A DNA stretch of 64,000 nucleotides from Dendrolimus kikuchii (GCA_019925095.2 CM034389.1:26214935-26278934); one strand, 5' to 3'. Numbered from the stretch's first letter, positions 22,728 to 34,159 are shown. The notes: generated by a model not told the origin, from the sequence alone. Made by a program: numbers and translations.

Positions 22728-22772
22728 AATTAAAAATAAACTTATTAAAACCATCTCCATCATGACACTTAC

Positions 22773-22889
22773 TTTCGCTGTCGGCAGATGCAAGGCACGG
22801 TCTCGCCGTTCTTATCTCCGCCGCATCTTCGACACAACTCTTCCTCATAAATCGATTTTGTACATCGTCTATTCTCTTTTGGCTCGTCT
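22773..22889 (-). CDS. Exon 1 (first visible) of unidentified minus-strand gene, Cys-rich
   Basis: The exon is 117 bp. The acceptor is 'tttcttgttacag' above 22889 and the strong donor 'gtaagtgtc' begins at 22772. The frame that joins exon 2 reads DEPKENRRCTKSIYEEELC then RRCGGDKNGETVPCICRQR, ending with two bases of a Lys codon. It has five cysteines, with CxxC and CxC spacing, suggesting either a metal-binding knuckle or an extracellular disulfide module. The exon is entered mid-codon, so a further upstream exon is required; none was recognised in 22.9-30 kb. Confidence 0.6.
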
Positions 22890-23129
22890 CTGTAACAAGA
22901 AAACTAGATGTTATTATAATTAATAGAATAACATACTTAAATATTAACAACAAAATATTGTTAAAGTTGAGTACGTATAACTTTAAAACTAAAACATAAT
23001 ATCATAGTCCAAAATAACACATCAAAATTGGCGTGTAAGAAATCATTATAATGAATTATAACTTTATTTAATCTACTGCCAAAAGACGGTGATTCTTAAT
23101 TCGACTATGTTTTTTTTTGATGTTGTTAG

Positions 23130-23690
23130 GTACGCGATTTCTCCGCACAATTGTGGACCGATTTTCAATTATTAATATTCGAAAGAGCATACTTCTAAGA
23201 TGGTTCCAATCAGATTAAATCCTGATTCGGTGACAATAGGACCATATCAGGCGTATTCCCTTTCTATTAAAAAAAAAAGAAAATTGGTCCACAATTGACG
23301 AAGTGTAGTGGAACACTTACAAGCCAATAGATGGCACTGTGCAATAATTGATGTCACAAACGTTTCCCGAAACATACAAAGAATATATACAAAATTTCAA
23401 CTATAACAGATGGGCCTAGACCTTTGAGACGGAGGAGCATTCCATCTCGCTCCTCCACCCTATACGGGTTACCCCCTTCAGGAGAAATCGCGTATCAACA
23501 TAAAAGACATATATCCGAATTAAGAAACATCGCCTTTTGGAAGTCAGTTATAAATACTCTAATCTCAAAAACTTGAGAGGTGTCAAGGGACACCCGGATG
23601 GAACGAAGTTCCTTTCGATTAATTAGTGAAGGAATTGTAATTGGAATTGAGAGAGAGAGACAGATAGACAGACAGACAGAGAAACATGCG
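23130..23690. repeat. Decayed family M pieces and (GACA)n microsatellite
   Basis: 'taaatcctgattcggtgaca' and 'ggagaaatcgcgtatcaaca' are family M traces. A 'gagagagagacagatagacagacagacag'-type tract lies at about 23648-23683. Confidence 0.45.
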
Positions 23691-24282
23691 ACGCCGCACA
23701 GCTTACAATAGCTTACTATAGCAAAAAGTGTCGTGACAACTTTTCGTAAGAATTTTTTCCGTCTAGCCCCCTTTCACAAAGCGCGATAAGGAACTTCGTT
23801 CCAAAAACTTTGTTTTTGTACCAAATAGTAAATCACCATGTCAAATGCTAGAGTTAAATTGTAATGAAGAAAGTTTGTGTGTTGTCAACACTGCACGACC
23901 TTGTAGAAAGTTGCCAATAAATCATAGCATAAGTAAGTTAAATTTGCGCAAGAGTGTGTGTTAAGTTGTTAACACCACTGGAAATGCCAGAACGTTTTAA
24001 AGTAATGTAGTTTGTTAGGAAATGTATTGGGCAACGCCAGGCTTAAGAAGGTATAAGGAAAATAACTCAAGAACAGAGTAAAACTGTAATATCTCGTGTT
24101 GATAGTACCTTATACTAATACCGTTCCGCTACCGTGCCACTGTCATCAACGATTCCCCAAAATTTGACAACGTCATTCTATGTTGACACTCGTTGGCTAC
24201 TATATATAACAAATCATTATTAATTTATAACAAAGTTATTTATAACAAATCTTTAAAAAACAGTTTTTTCAATCTTATGCGG
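23691..24282. other. Spacer, nothing recognised
   Basis: No credible ORF or repeat could be assigned. Confidence 0.4.
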
Positions 24283-24599
24283 CGTATTAGAACTAAACAA
24301 GTAAGTTCGCACAGATGATGGGTACATTAACGAAGAATCGACCTAGGTTACGTTCCATTTAAGACTCACAACGACCACGTTCACGACCGTAATTTTGCAT
24401 TTGCTTGCCGGCTTTACAATCGTAAACCCAAGTGGAACGGTTATTCGACCCACCTCTTGACATGGGTCGTCGTGAGCGTTGTGTGATTGAAAATGATCAC
24501 TTCATTAGTGACGTTTTAGCCACGACCACAACGACCGCGGTCATTTTGTGGAACGGCTAATGGAGCATTTTGGGCGTTGTGAGCTACTAACGGTACGGG
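24283..24599. mobile_element. Family E MITE, copy 3, with shared 5' flank
   Basis: The flank at 24283-24345 matches 13366-13436. The MITE starts at 24346 ('ggttacgttccattt') and ends 'gagctactaacggtacgg'. Its CRE has decayed ('gatcacttcattagtgacg'). Confidence 0.75.
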
Positions 24600-24980
24600 C
24601 TGGTTGTTGAATGTAAGATAGGGGTCGCTATGCGCATGTCCTCCTCCCATAGTTACCGTCACAGAGGACCGCTGTCACGAGGGCTACAGAGGACATCCCC
24701 CTGTAGTACGAAGTGGGTTATTCTGCTCCTCGGGGTGGCCCAGTTACAGAGCGTACGGGCGTCATGGTGCAGTTACTCTGTACGAGATCCCGTGACGCCC
24801 CGTAAAAGCGCTATAAACGGGGCGCAGGTTTAGGTTTAGTGGGTAGTTCGGCGGCTGATTCTCGCGACAGCTTCGTTTTAGAAGCGTGCGTGGAGAACCG
24901 GTCGCTGAGAGTCCCACACACCCCCAAAGGGCCCGAGGATGATGTCCAAAGACATTCCCCCTGCGTTATCACAAAAAAGG
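24600..24980 (+). repeat. Family N-type LINE 3' end, longer copy
   Basis: A GC-richer block ends 'gggcccgaggatgatgtcc' then 'gcgttatcacaaaaaag', as at 9335. The open frames 24630-24833 and 24839-25081 lie in it and have no recognised domain. 'gagagtcccacacac' corresponds to the 'ctgagtctccacacaagc' segment of other copies. Confidence 0.55.
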
Positions 24981-25352
24981 AGGTCGTCCAGAAAGTGCAT
25001 CAAAATTTTACCTCTCTGAACATTTTTGTTCTGCTACGCCATACTTTTTGGTACGCCCATATAGATATCACGTCACAATAGGTAGAACTCCCCCCTTTTG
25101 TTAGCGCCGTTATCGCCTATGCGAACTGCTTAATCATGTTTCCTTATAACCTCTCTTCTCCTTATCATAGCCAACTATAGTCCATGTATGTAAACTTGCT
25201 TTATGCACAGCCCCATGCGTAATTATAATTAACTAGCGTTTAAGATATAACGACAATCTACTTCTTCTTCAACAAATCGATCTACTGATTAGAAAATTAC
25301 ATCGATTCTTATTCGATGCACCTACTATGTATTCGATATACTGTTTATTTGA
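24981..25352. other. Spacer, nothing recognised
   Basis: No gene or assignable repeat is visible. Confidence 0.4.
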
Positions 25353-25871
25353 TATAGGTCCCGCCACGTAAAAAGAACGCTGACCAGTAGTGGAGAGGAT
25401 GTCTCTGCGCAGGTGTACAGTCGTATCCTAAAGTACTAGGGTAATGTTTTATGAGTTTTATTGTAGAATCTTTTATTAGGTGCTTTACTAGCTACTTAGT
25501 ACTTTGGAATTGGCTGAAATTCCCGTCTCGCCCCCTTCATACCACCACGGTTACGTACCATTAGGGACGCACAACGACGACGTTCAAGACCACGATTTTA
25601 CCCGTCCCACTTGCTTGCCAGCATTAGAATTGTAAACCAAACGGAACGTCTGTTCGACCAACCTCTTGAGATGGGTCGTTGTGATCGAAAATGATGACGT
25701 CATTAGTGTCGTTTTCTCCACGACCACAACGATCGCGGTCGCCTTGTGGAACGGCTAATTGAGCATTTTGGGCGCTGTGAGCTACTAATGGAACGCCCTG
25801 TATTTTGATCGACAAAACGGTCACTACGCAGGTTCAGAACCCAGCGTTCTTTTTACGTGGCGCGAACTATA
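25353..25871. mobile_element. TIR element V containing a family E MITE
   Basis: 'gccacgtaaaaagaacgctg' (25363-25382) is mirrored perfectly at 25842-25861. The match extends outward to 'tatag'/'ctata' with three mismatches. A similar string ('tactatgtattcg') stands outside each end. Most of the interior is family E copy 4, so V was split by E. Confidence 0.65.
25549..25797. mobile_element. Family E MITE, copy 4
   Basis: It runs from 'ggttacgtaccattaggg' to 'ctactaatggaacgcc', with TGACGTCA intact at 'gatgacgtcattagtgtcg'. It is nested in element V. Confidence 0.8.
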
Positions 25872-26252
25872 CTATGTATTCGGTGTACTCTGTTATTATA
25901 TGCTTTGTTGACGAGTTCTTACGTATTTACTACGTCATTGCAATCACCAATTACACTGACCTTAAACACTTTTGAACCTTAGCTTAATAGTTATCAATAT
26001 TTGCAACATCACAATAACAGAATGGATAAATTAAAAGATAATAGTATCAGTATAACCGTAATAATATGGAAAAACGACCATCTTTTTTTTGGGTATGTAA
26101 GAAGAATCTACTCAGTTAAAAATGTAACTGCTCACACCTGTGGGCTGGGGATGCGGCCTACAGTCCACGCTACAAAAGAAAATCCACAGACAAACAGAGA
26201 CAGTATTAATCCGTAAATCGATGTAGGTAATTACTGAATAATAATAATAATA
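25872..26252. other. Spacer with short (ATA)n run
   Basis: Nothing is recognised beyond an 'aataataataata' run near 26240. Confidence 0.4.
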
Positions 26253-26740
26253 GGCAGACAAATACACATATTGTATATCGCTAGAGCTAAGATTCAAGTG
26301 ATAAATGGCCTAACGTCTCCTAACCTGCAGCCCACCTCTCTACATCCCTTATCCACTCACACCCATGTTGCCCCTGTCTTTATGGCATTTTTTGGGGCCC
26401 ATGCAGGGAGTGGCGAGTCACCGTCTGCCCATTTTTCCATGTTCCCTGAACATTGCGACGGGCAGACGCCATAGTCCCCATATTCCCAGACCCCCAGTAC
26501 CACTAGCAGTTCACCCCAATAGCCCGGTACTTTTTGTCCTCATTTCCCACAATAGTTCTACACTGGCCGGGGCTTGTCCTTGGGTGCATTAATATATGTT
26601 TTAGACAGGGATAAGCGCCGGTCAGTGTCAGCCACCATTAAATAGTAAATAACGGACAAAATACGTTTCGGAAATTTACTATACCAGGAATCGAACCCGG
26701 AGCCTCTGCGTTGCAGTGAGGTAGGCCGTCAAATACAGAA
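26253..26740 (-). repeat. Family C SINE split by a GC-rich block
   Basis: The SINE 3' end ('ggcagacaaatacacatattgt') is at 26253-26280. The body and tRNA head resume at about 26641-26740 with the B box complement 'ggaatcgaacccgg'. The middle about 100 bp of the SINE is replaced by about 360 bp of GC-richer sequence (26283-26640) not seen elsewhere in the window. Confidence 0.65.
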
Positions 26741-27151
26741 TATTCCATAATTGAAGCTGTAAATTTATTTCCTTGTTACTTAACGAGCAGAATTCTATCA
26801 AATAGCGGAGCATCCACTTTTAATACTTATATTTTCCGAGGAATTTCTTTTGTCATGCGGACTCTACCTGCTAAATCCCCTTCCTGGACTATATTGAACG
26901 TCGATTCGTTCGCAACACAACGTGGTTTTCCGTTCGCAAAAACAACATAACAACGTGGCTGGACTGAACTGTGATTGTTTCATTTTTTGCTTAGGAACAT
27001 TTTTCGTGAAACGCACAGTTTCGGAGTAAACTTATTGTGGGTCGTTGAGCCGAGTTTGTTCTTCCAGCTGCTTTTCTTTTTAATAATAATAGTTCATTTA
27101 TTTTATAAAATTGAGTATTTCCATATTATACAATTGTATATTATAAAAAGT
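26741..27151. other. Spacer, nothing recognised
   Basis: The forward frame starting at 26975 is chance sequence fused to the LINE tail that follows. Confidence 0.4.
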
Positions 27152-27392
27152 ATAATAAATGCAAAAGTGGATGGATGCAGAAGTCGTGGAAGGCCACGAC
27201 ACACCTTCCATGATCAAATTGATCGTATACTAGCAGAAGGTGATGTCAGGAGCCTTAAGAACAGACGAGCGTGCATGACAAGAGCTATGAATGTCAAAGA
27301 AGCGAGTGAGGTGTGTAAGAACAAGCCTGAATGGCGCTCTGTTGTCCCTGCCTACCCCGCAAGGGAACTGGCGTGAAGCTGTGTATGTATAT
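27152..27392 (+). repeat. RTE LINE tail (family B)
   Basis: It encodes NAKVDGCRSRGRPRHTFHDQ to the YPARELA terminus, followed by 'gctgtgtatgtat'. The open frame continues into unrelated upstream DNA. Confidence 0.85.
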
Positions 27393-27935
<543 letters not shown>

Positions 27936-28185
27936 ATATATTTAAGACACAATACGCAGTAGTTCTTCTGTTTTCTATTTTAATTTCTGAATGATTTATA
28001 GTGTTAACATTTTTGTATAAAAGAACATCTGTTATGTCGTTCTTCAGTTACGTGATTACATAATTTTACAGCCTTGACCTAACCTTGGTTTGGATATGAT
28101 CTAACCGATTTCTTAACATGTCACTGTAAATTGCGACTGAAAACATTTTTGTTTCTTTCCACGTTCGTTTTTTACTCTTGGAACA

Positions 28186-28338
28186 CAGGCTTACGGCCCA
28201 CATGATGAAAAATTTTGCAACACCACGGCTGCTGCCAATGTGCTCCTAGCCTCAAAGAGAGGACTGGAACTAAACCTGTAATATCGGAATAAGACTCGAG
28301 CTTGTCATGGCGGCATGCTCTAAGCCAGAGATGGGTAG
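28186..28338 (-). repeat. Highly diverged family A copy
   Basis: It keeps 'ttacggcccacatgatg', 'ttttgcaacaccacggctgc' and 'cttgtcatggcggcatgctc' in family A order. It is older than other copies. Confidence 0.5.
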
Positions 28339-28407
28339 TGTAATACTTACAACAACTCAGAAGGGTGTATGGTAATAAAAGAACAGCAACTGGTCACATA
28401 TTTATAA

Positions 28408-28641
28408 CTAGCTTCTGCCCACGACTTCGTTCGCGTGGAATAGTTAAAAAAAAGTAAGTTCTTCATTCTTCATTTGTGCTCCGCTTCTATTGGTCACAGC
28501 GTAATGATATATAGCCTATAGCCTTCCTAGATAAAGGGGCTATCTAACACTGAAACAAGTTTTCAAATCAGACCTGTAGTTCCTGAGATTAGCGCGTTCA
28601 AACAAACAAACTCTTCAGCTTTATATATTAGTATAAGATCA
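28408..28641 (+). repeat. Family G LINE/SINE 3' module
   Basis: It runs from 'actagcttctgcccacgact' through 'atatatagcctatagccttc' and 'gtagttcctgagattagcgc' to 'ttcagctttatatattagta'. I recognise it as a widespread lepidopteran non-LTR 3' module. Confidence 0.75.
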
Positions 28642-28798
28642 GAGAACCCTACGGTTTTAACATATTACTTACACTGACACTGTACACTCGACAAACATTT
28701 TTAGAACACCTCGCCATCCCTCCAACAAGTTTGCAGTATAAGAAGCTTAGCATATTGGCACAACCGACAGCGGATTGAAGTCATTGATAAAAAACATT

Positions 28799-29110
28799 TT
28801 TTTTTTATTGCAGGACTTCAACAGACAGGCAAACGGCCCACTTGATGGAAAGCGGTTACCATCGCCTATGGACATTTGCAACACCAAAGGTGCTACAAAT
28901 GCGCTGCTGCTCTCTTAAGGGAGACTGGAACCTGGTCACTAATGCCGGAGCACACCTCAAGGTTGTTATGGCGGCATACTCTAGACCAAGGGTGTTAGCC
29001 AAACAGTCGGGCAAATACTCTACCACCTGGCTGTGGGTTGGTTTGTCGCTTCTTACGACAGGCCGCCCGGCCGCAGGAAATTGTATTCTTTCTCCGTTCC
29101 TGCACGGATA
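28799..29110 (-). repeat. Family A retroposon, full length
   Basis: It has the T run and 'attgcaggacttcaacagac' at the left and 'ttcctgcacggata' at the right. It is in inverted orientation to the next copy, 227 bp away. Confidence 0.85.
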
Positions 29111-29337
29111 GCATAGAATAGCAATATAAACTTATAAATGAAAAGAATTTATATAATTTAAGAATTAAAAACATTATTGTTTAGAAATTTTAGATAATAT
29201 TTTATATAAGATATTATATAAAATATTATACTTAAAGTTTTACATGTAAAATAAACCGAACACAATATAAATCAATCGCGTCTGCCAACATGAAAATAAA
29301 ATGTAGTGAATACCGTCTATATTTCACTTATATTTAC

Positions 29338-29640
29338 TCCGTGCAGGAACGGAGAAAGAATACAATTTCCTGCGGCCGGGCGGCCTGACGTAAGAGGCGA
29401 CATAACAACCCACAGCCAGGTGGTAGGGCATTTGCCCGACTGGATGGCTACCACCCCTGGTCTAAAGTATGTTGCCATAACAACCTTAAGTTGTGTTAGT
29501 GACCAGGCTCCAGTCTCCCTTAAGAGAGCAGCAACGCATTTGTAGCAACTTTGGTGTTGCAAATGTCTATAGGCGATGTTAACCGCTTTCCATCAAGTGG
29601 GCCATCTGCCTGTCCACAGATATCCTGCAATAAAAAAAAA
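29338..29640 (+). repeat. Family A retroposon, full length
   Basis: It runs from 'tccgtgcaggaacggag' to 'atcctgcaataaaaaaaaag'. About 12 bases are missing at 'aagttgtgttagtgacc', where other copies have 'gttccggcattag'. Confidence 0.85.
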
Positions 29641-30046
29641 GTATACAATTGAGAGAGTTTGAATTATAATCTGTACACAATTACCACATATTACAGACAA
29701 ATATTATTACATAAAATAATGTTACATTATAGAGAATTACTTATTCTATACAAAACATGCGCTTATCACCGAATAAATAATATTATAACATTATTATTCA
29801 ATTAAGGAAATGGCCGATTGAATCGTTTAGAAATAAGAGGGTACATAACAAAATTAATTATTAACTTTAAAAAGAAACATGACAAGAACAACTATGCTAC
29901 TAAATAAGTGTAACAGTAGTTATTTAAACGGGAAAATTTCCTACCACTCGGTTGTGGATTGTTCTCTGTTCCCGCACGGATAATATCCTCGATGAAATTC
30001 ATATCACCATATGTAAATTTTGTTTAGGCAAGTATTTTTATTATTA
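29641..30046. other. AT-rich spacer with a family A scrap
   Basis: 'cctaccactcggttgtgg' and 'tgttcccgcacggataat' at 29940-29985 are the 5' end of a reversed family A copy; the rest is AT-rich. Confidence 0.45.
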
Positions 30047-30546
30047 TACTAGCTGATCCGGCGATCTTCGTACCGCCATATTTCCTGAATTCCTAAAAGA
30101 CTTTGTTTCATGACACAAAAACCAAAATTGGTCCAGGTGATTAGGACGATTCTAGAACCCGATCTCAGTGCCACCTACCGGTTCTAACTGTTAATCTAAA
30201 CCATCCTAAGACCCACTCAAATACACAAAAACAAAATCACCAAAATCGGTCCAGGTTATTAGGAGGATTCTAGAACCCGATCGCAGTGCCACCTATTGGT
30301 TCTAACTGTGAATCTAAACCAACCTAGGACCCACTCTCACACACAAAAACAAAATCACCAAAATCGGTCCAGGTGATTAGGAGGATACTAGAACCCGATC
30401 TCAGCTACACCTACCGGTTACAATTGTGGATGTAAACCATCCCGGGACCCACTCAAACACACACACAAAATTTCATCAAAATCGGATGTATAGTTTACGA
30501 TTCTATAAAGGACATACAGACAGACATTCATTTTTATATATCAAGA
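30047..30546 (+). repeat. Family H LINE 3' module with 118-bp tandem array
   Basis: It opens 'actagctgatccggcgatct' and closes 'atttttatatatcaagatt'. In between, a unit beginning 'accaaaatcggtccagg' starts at 30121, 30239 and 30357, a period of exactly 118 bp, with a final partial unit at about 30474. Units differ by a few bases each. Confidence 0.85.
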
Positions 30547-30743
30547 TTCCGAGGTAAAAGTATTCATGTTCATCTCCGGTCTTTACCACATACCAAATGT
30601 TATTCAAATCAGTCCAAGGGAACTAATAAATATGCAAATGGTAGAAAAATACAATCACCTCTATATATTTGTACTTTCAAGTACGAAATATGAAATTTAT
30701 AGGGAAACGAAAATTCATTTAAGTATAAAAATTTAACTACAAT

Positions 30744-31125
30744 GGCTACGTTCCACAAGAAACTCACTCACAACGACCACGTTCACGACCTTGGTTTTTT
30801 CCGTTCCACTTGTTTGCGGGTGTTACAATTATAAACTCTAGTGGAACGGATTATGGAGCGTTGATGTCATTAACGACAAAATACACAAATGTCATTGGTT
30901 GATTTGAAAATCGCGTCGTTTTCAATGTCAATCGATAAAGAGAATTCATGCTCTGTAGTCAACGCCCACTTCGACCCATCTCTTGGCATGGGTCGTTGTG
31001 AACGCTTTCTGATCGAAAATGATGAAGTCATTAGTGACGTTTTCGCCACGACCATAACGACCGTGGTCGCTATGTGGAACGGCAGACGGAGTATTTTGGG
31101 CGTTGTGAGATAGTAAAGGAACGGT
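30744..31125. mobile_element. Family E MITE, copy 5, enlarged
   Basis: Its ends are 'ggctacgttccacaagaaac' and 'gttgtgagatagtaaaggaacgg' (decayed). About 100 extra bases are present in the middle (30860-30960). The CRE has one change (gatgaagtcattagtgacg). Confidence 0.7.
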
Positions 31126-31134
31126 CCTAATATC

Positions 31135-31300
31135 AGCAATTGAGTGTAGGCACTGTTCAACAAAGGTTACTCTCAATTACCCTAGGTTTTACTCATCAGA
31201 TCCTGGCATGGTGACAATGGGACCACATTGGGACACCTTTCAAATGGATAAAAAATGAAAGTCGTCCACAATTGACGGAGAAATCGCGTAACAAACAAAA
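31135..31300. repeat. Family M repeat
   Basis: It contains 'cagatcctggcatggtgaca' and 'ggagaaatcgcgtaacaaac', as at 22115-22310, including the linking 'gtccacaattgacgg'. Confidence 0.5.
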
Positions 31301-32361
31301 TCAAAAACAACATACAGATTTGAAGTTTAATTTTTTTTTAAGTTATTTAAAGAAGACAATAATTAAGTTCAAAGAAGACACGAGAAGGAAGTTTAATATG
31401 ATAAAAAAATATTTAAAGAAATCGAAAAGAGAATTAAATAAAAACAAAATAATATATAGCAATATAAAAAGTTTTTCTCGAGAATTTCGTTGTTTTCAAT
31501 ATACATTAAATTTTAGTTACTTTTGCACTTAGATAATGGATAATGGTACATTAATCTTAAATAAGGGTTTTAAGAATATATCTTTCTATTCTTTATTAAA
31601 ACCTGCATATAGCAGCAACAAAAGAAATAACTTACAATGATATTAAGTGACGACAGTTTAACTTGTTTTATTATTAATTGATTTATATTAAGCTCTCAAG
31701 GGCGGTAGTAATTTTTAACTATGGACCTACAAAGTATATTTAATCAGTATTTAATGTCGGAAGCCCATTATGAATTTAAAATAAGAATGCACCAAAGGGA
31801 ATATAGGCCTTCAATTCCGTAATAGGCGCTCCACATTTTCGCGAGTATACGAACACAGATCTTAAATACCATCCACACTCTAGTTTCTCGCGAGATTGTA
31901 GTGCGCTTATTTCCCTTTCCTGCATTCATATATTGTTTAATTCCATAAAGGGCTTTTCTAAAAGTTCAGATGAAATATATCATATTAAACATTCAATATA
32001 AAGTATTCGATTGCTCACTCAGATGTCATTGAAAACCAGCTTAAATAAGAGGGAGGGCTCAAACATGTTGAAGAAATAGCAGCATGTTGCCCAAGTACAT
32101 CGAAATAACTTGTCTGGTTTCAACCGATAACGTTGCACCATCGGCCATGTTGCGAATTTATTCAAATTGTTTTACCGATGTCTTATTTAAATTCTAAACT
32201 TTATTTTATACGCCTTTTGGTGATGCCAGCAGTCAAATTATATTAGTAGCGCACACGTTCTCTTCTACGCGGTAGCCTTCCCATGCAAGCCCTCCAAAAG
32301 TCTGGGCCATTTTTATGATGGTCTTCAGAGACATACATGTATTATTAAGTAATCTAACTAC
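31301..32361. other. AT-rich spacer, nothing recognised
   Basis: The lysine-rich 86-codon frame at 31272-31532 is composed of A-rich codons with no motif and is taken as chance. Confidence 0.4.
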
Positions 32362-32757
32362 ATACATACATAACTTCACGCCAGTTCCCTTGCGGGGTAG
32401 GCACGAACAACAGAGCGCCATTTAGGCTTATTCTTACACACCTCACTTGCCTCTTTGACATTCATAACTCTTGTCATGCACGCTCGTCTGTTCTTAAGGC
32501 TCCTGACATCACCTTCTGCTAGTACACGAGCAATTTGATCATGGAAGGTGTGTCGTGGCCTTCCACGACTTCTGCATCCATCCACTTTTGCATTGTATAT
32601 CTGTTTAGTCATTCTTTCATCATGCATTCTTTCCACATGCCCGAACCACCGGAGCATTCCTTTCCTTACCTTCACCCCGACACTCTCTTTCAGATCAACT
32701 CTCTTTCTTACTTCGGTATTACGAACGCAGTCCGCGAACGTCACTCCGCAGATTTCT
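32362..32757 (-). repeat. RTE LINE tail (family B), longer copy
   Basis: The minus strand is open for 122 codons: VRNTEVRKRVDLKES, GMLRWFGHVERMHDERMTKQ, RGRPRHTFHDQ, YPARELA. This is the RTE C-terminal region beyond the reverse transcriptase. The (TACA)n tail complement is at 32361-32373. Confidence 0.9.
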
Positions 32758-33037
32758 AATCTAACTATATATAATATAATAAATCTATACGAGGAACGAG
32801 TTTATTTATACAATGAATTTAAAATAGAAAAATCAGCGCGAACAATCGGAGCTTGTTCAGACCTAGTAAATTCTGAAAATACAATTGGTTGAATTTTGGT
32901 TTATGTGTAAAGTGTGTGGTGAGATGATGATGGTTACCCCGTTGGATAGTGACGCATCATTGACCTATGGATTAATCGCCCGAGAGGGGGGTACAAAATA
33001 AGACGACGAGTTGTCGTATTCTTGAAGTATATTAATT

Positions 33038-33517
33038 TCTTAATTGTTCCTTTTTTTTTTTTGGCCAGGGGCCGTTTGAGGACTAAGCCGCGACAGGCAC
33101 AGAAGCCTGGGGGGATGTTCGCGACCCGTGTGAGTGTGTGGGATTCGCCAGATCGGGGGTGGCACTAGCGTGCCCGGTCAGAACCGGTGCCACGCTATTG
33201 CCACGCCCCAGTTAGGGATACCCACTAAAACCCCTGGGTGTTCCGTCCTGCGCCTTATGCCAGGGCTACGTGAATGCGAGCTTCCCAACTCCGCGTGCCC
33301 TGGCAGGCGTGGGCCCCCCTCACTGGGCCTCTTCCTATGCCAGGGGACGTGTCCCCTGGCTACTTCTAGGTGCGTGGGGCGGTCTGTAACGTGCCCCACG
33401 GGAAGAGAGATGAGCGCGCGCGGAACACTCGCGCTCTCATCTCGACGGCATGTGCGGGTGAGTGAGAACCCCTATACCCCTAGGGGCCCCACCCGCGCCA
33501 CCATCTTAATTGTTCCT
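33038..33517 (-). mobile_element. GC-rich 452-bp retroposon with 14-bp target duplication
   Basis: 'tcttaattgttcct' stands at 33038-33051 and again at 33504-33517. Between them is a T run followed by strikingly GC-rich DNA; read on the minus strand this is a body ending in poly(A). That is the signature of target-primed insertion. No RT, tRNA or known RNA is recognised in the body. A 131-codon forward frame (33134-33529) reads into the flank and is not credible. Confidence 0.8.
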
Positions 33518-33816
33518 AATTTAACTTAGACTATACTTATATATACAGGACCCTTATCGTCTACGTCATGTGCACACCTATATTCTAATCAACATTAAGT
33601 ATTACATTTACACGTTTATGAGATTGGACATTTTTGATGATTTAGACAAATGCCCAATCTTATTGGCAGCTCTAACAGCGATATCATCTATCTGTATTTA
33701 CATCACGTTCATGTATTAAACACAGATTAGACGAATATAGCCGATCGTGTTTTTTTGATGCCATTATAACAATTCACTTTCAACCTTTCAACCGAATTGA
33801 ATCAATTTGGTTGAAA

Positions 33817-34159
33817 AGCATAGAACTTATTTATTTATTTAAATTTGTGGCTTGGCAGCTAGGCCTTTAAGCCAGATCTTAGTTTACAATATAGTTTCTT
33901 CATTTTCTTAAACCTATGTGCAGCACAGCTGAACTGTAGGTTATCAGCTAGTGCCATTCAACGGAGTTCTTGTGACAACTCAAAAGGCCACATTTGACTA
34001 CACAGTTCACATTTCTCACAAAACACATAATTACTACTCAAAAACTATCAATATCCTACAACTATTGTTAATTTTAGAGTAATTTTACACATTTTTAGAA
34101 AATAAAACTGCACAGCACAGCATCTCCTTCAGTTCCCGCCAAAAACTCAGCATAGAACT
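33817..34159 (-). mobile_element. Family S retroposon, copy 1, complete
   Basis: The body is 33828-34148 (about 321 bp), flanked by 'agcatagaact' at 33817-33827 and 34149-34159. On the minus strand it begins 'gagtttttggcgggaactga' and ends in an (AAAT)n tail. The same 5' tip and tail occur in copy 2 at 62800-63110. No A/B boxes were seen. Confidence 0.8.

Noticed and set aside
24630..25081. Two consecutive ORFs (67 and 80 codons)
   Set aside because: They fall in a family N-type LINE 3' end and do not share a frame or motif.
31272..31532. Lysine-rich 86-codon ORF
   Set aside because: Explained by A-rich DNA; overlaps a family M repeat at its start.
33134..33529. 131-codon ORF in GC-rich DNA
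   Set aside because: It runs through the retroposon boundary and target duplication into flanking DNA, as expected for a chance frame in stop-poor GC-rich sequence.
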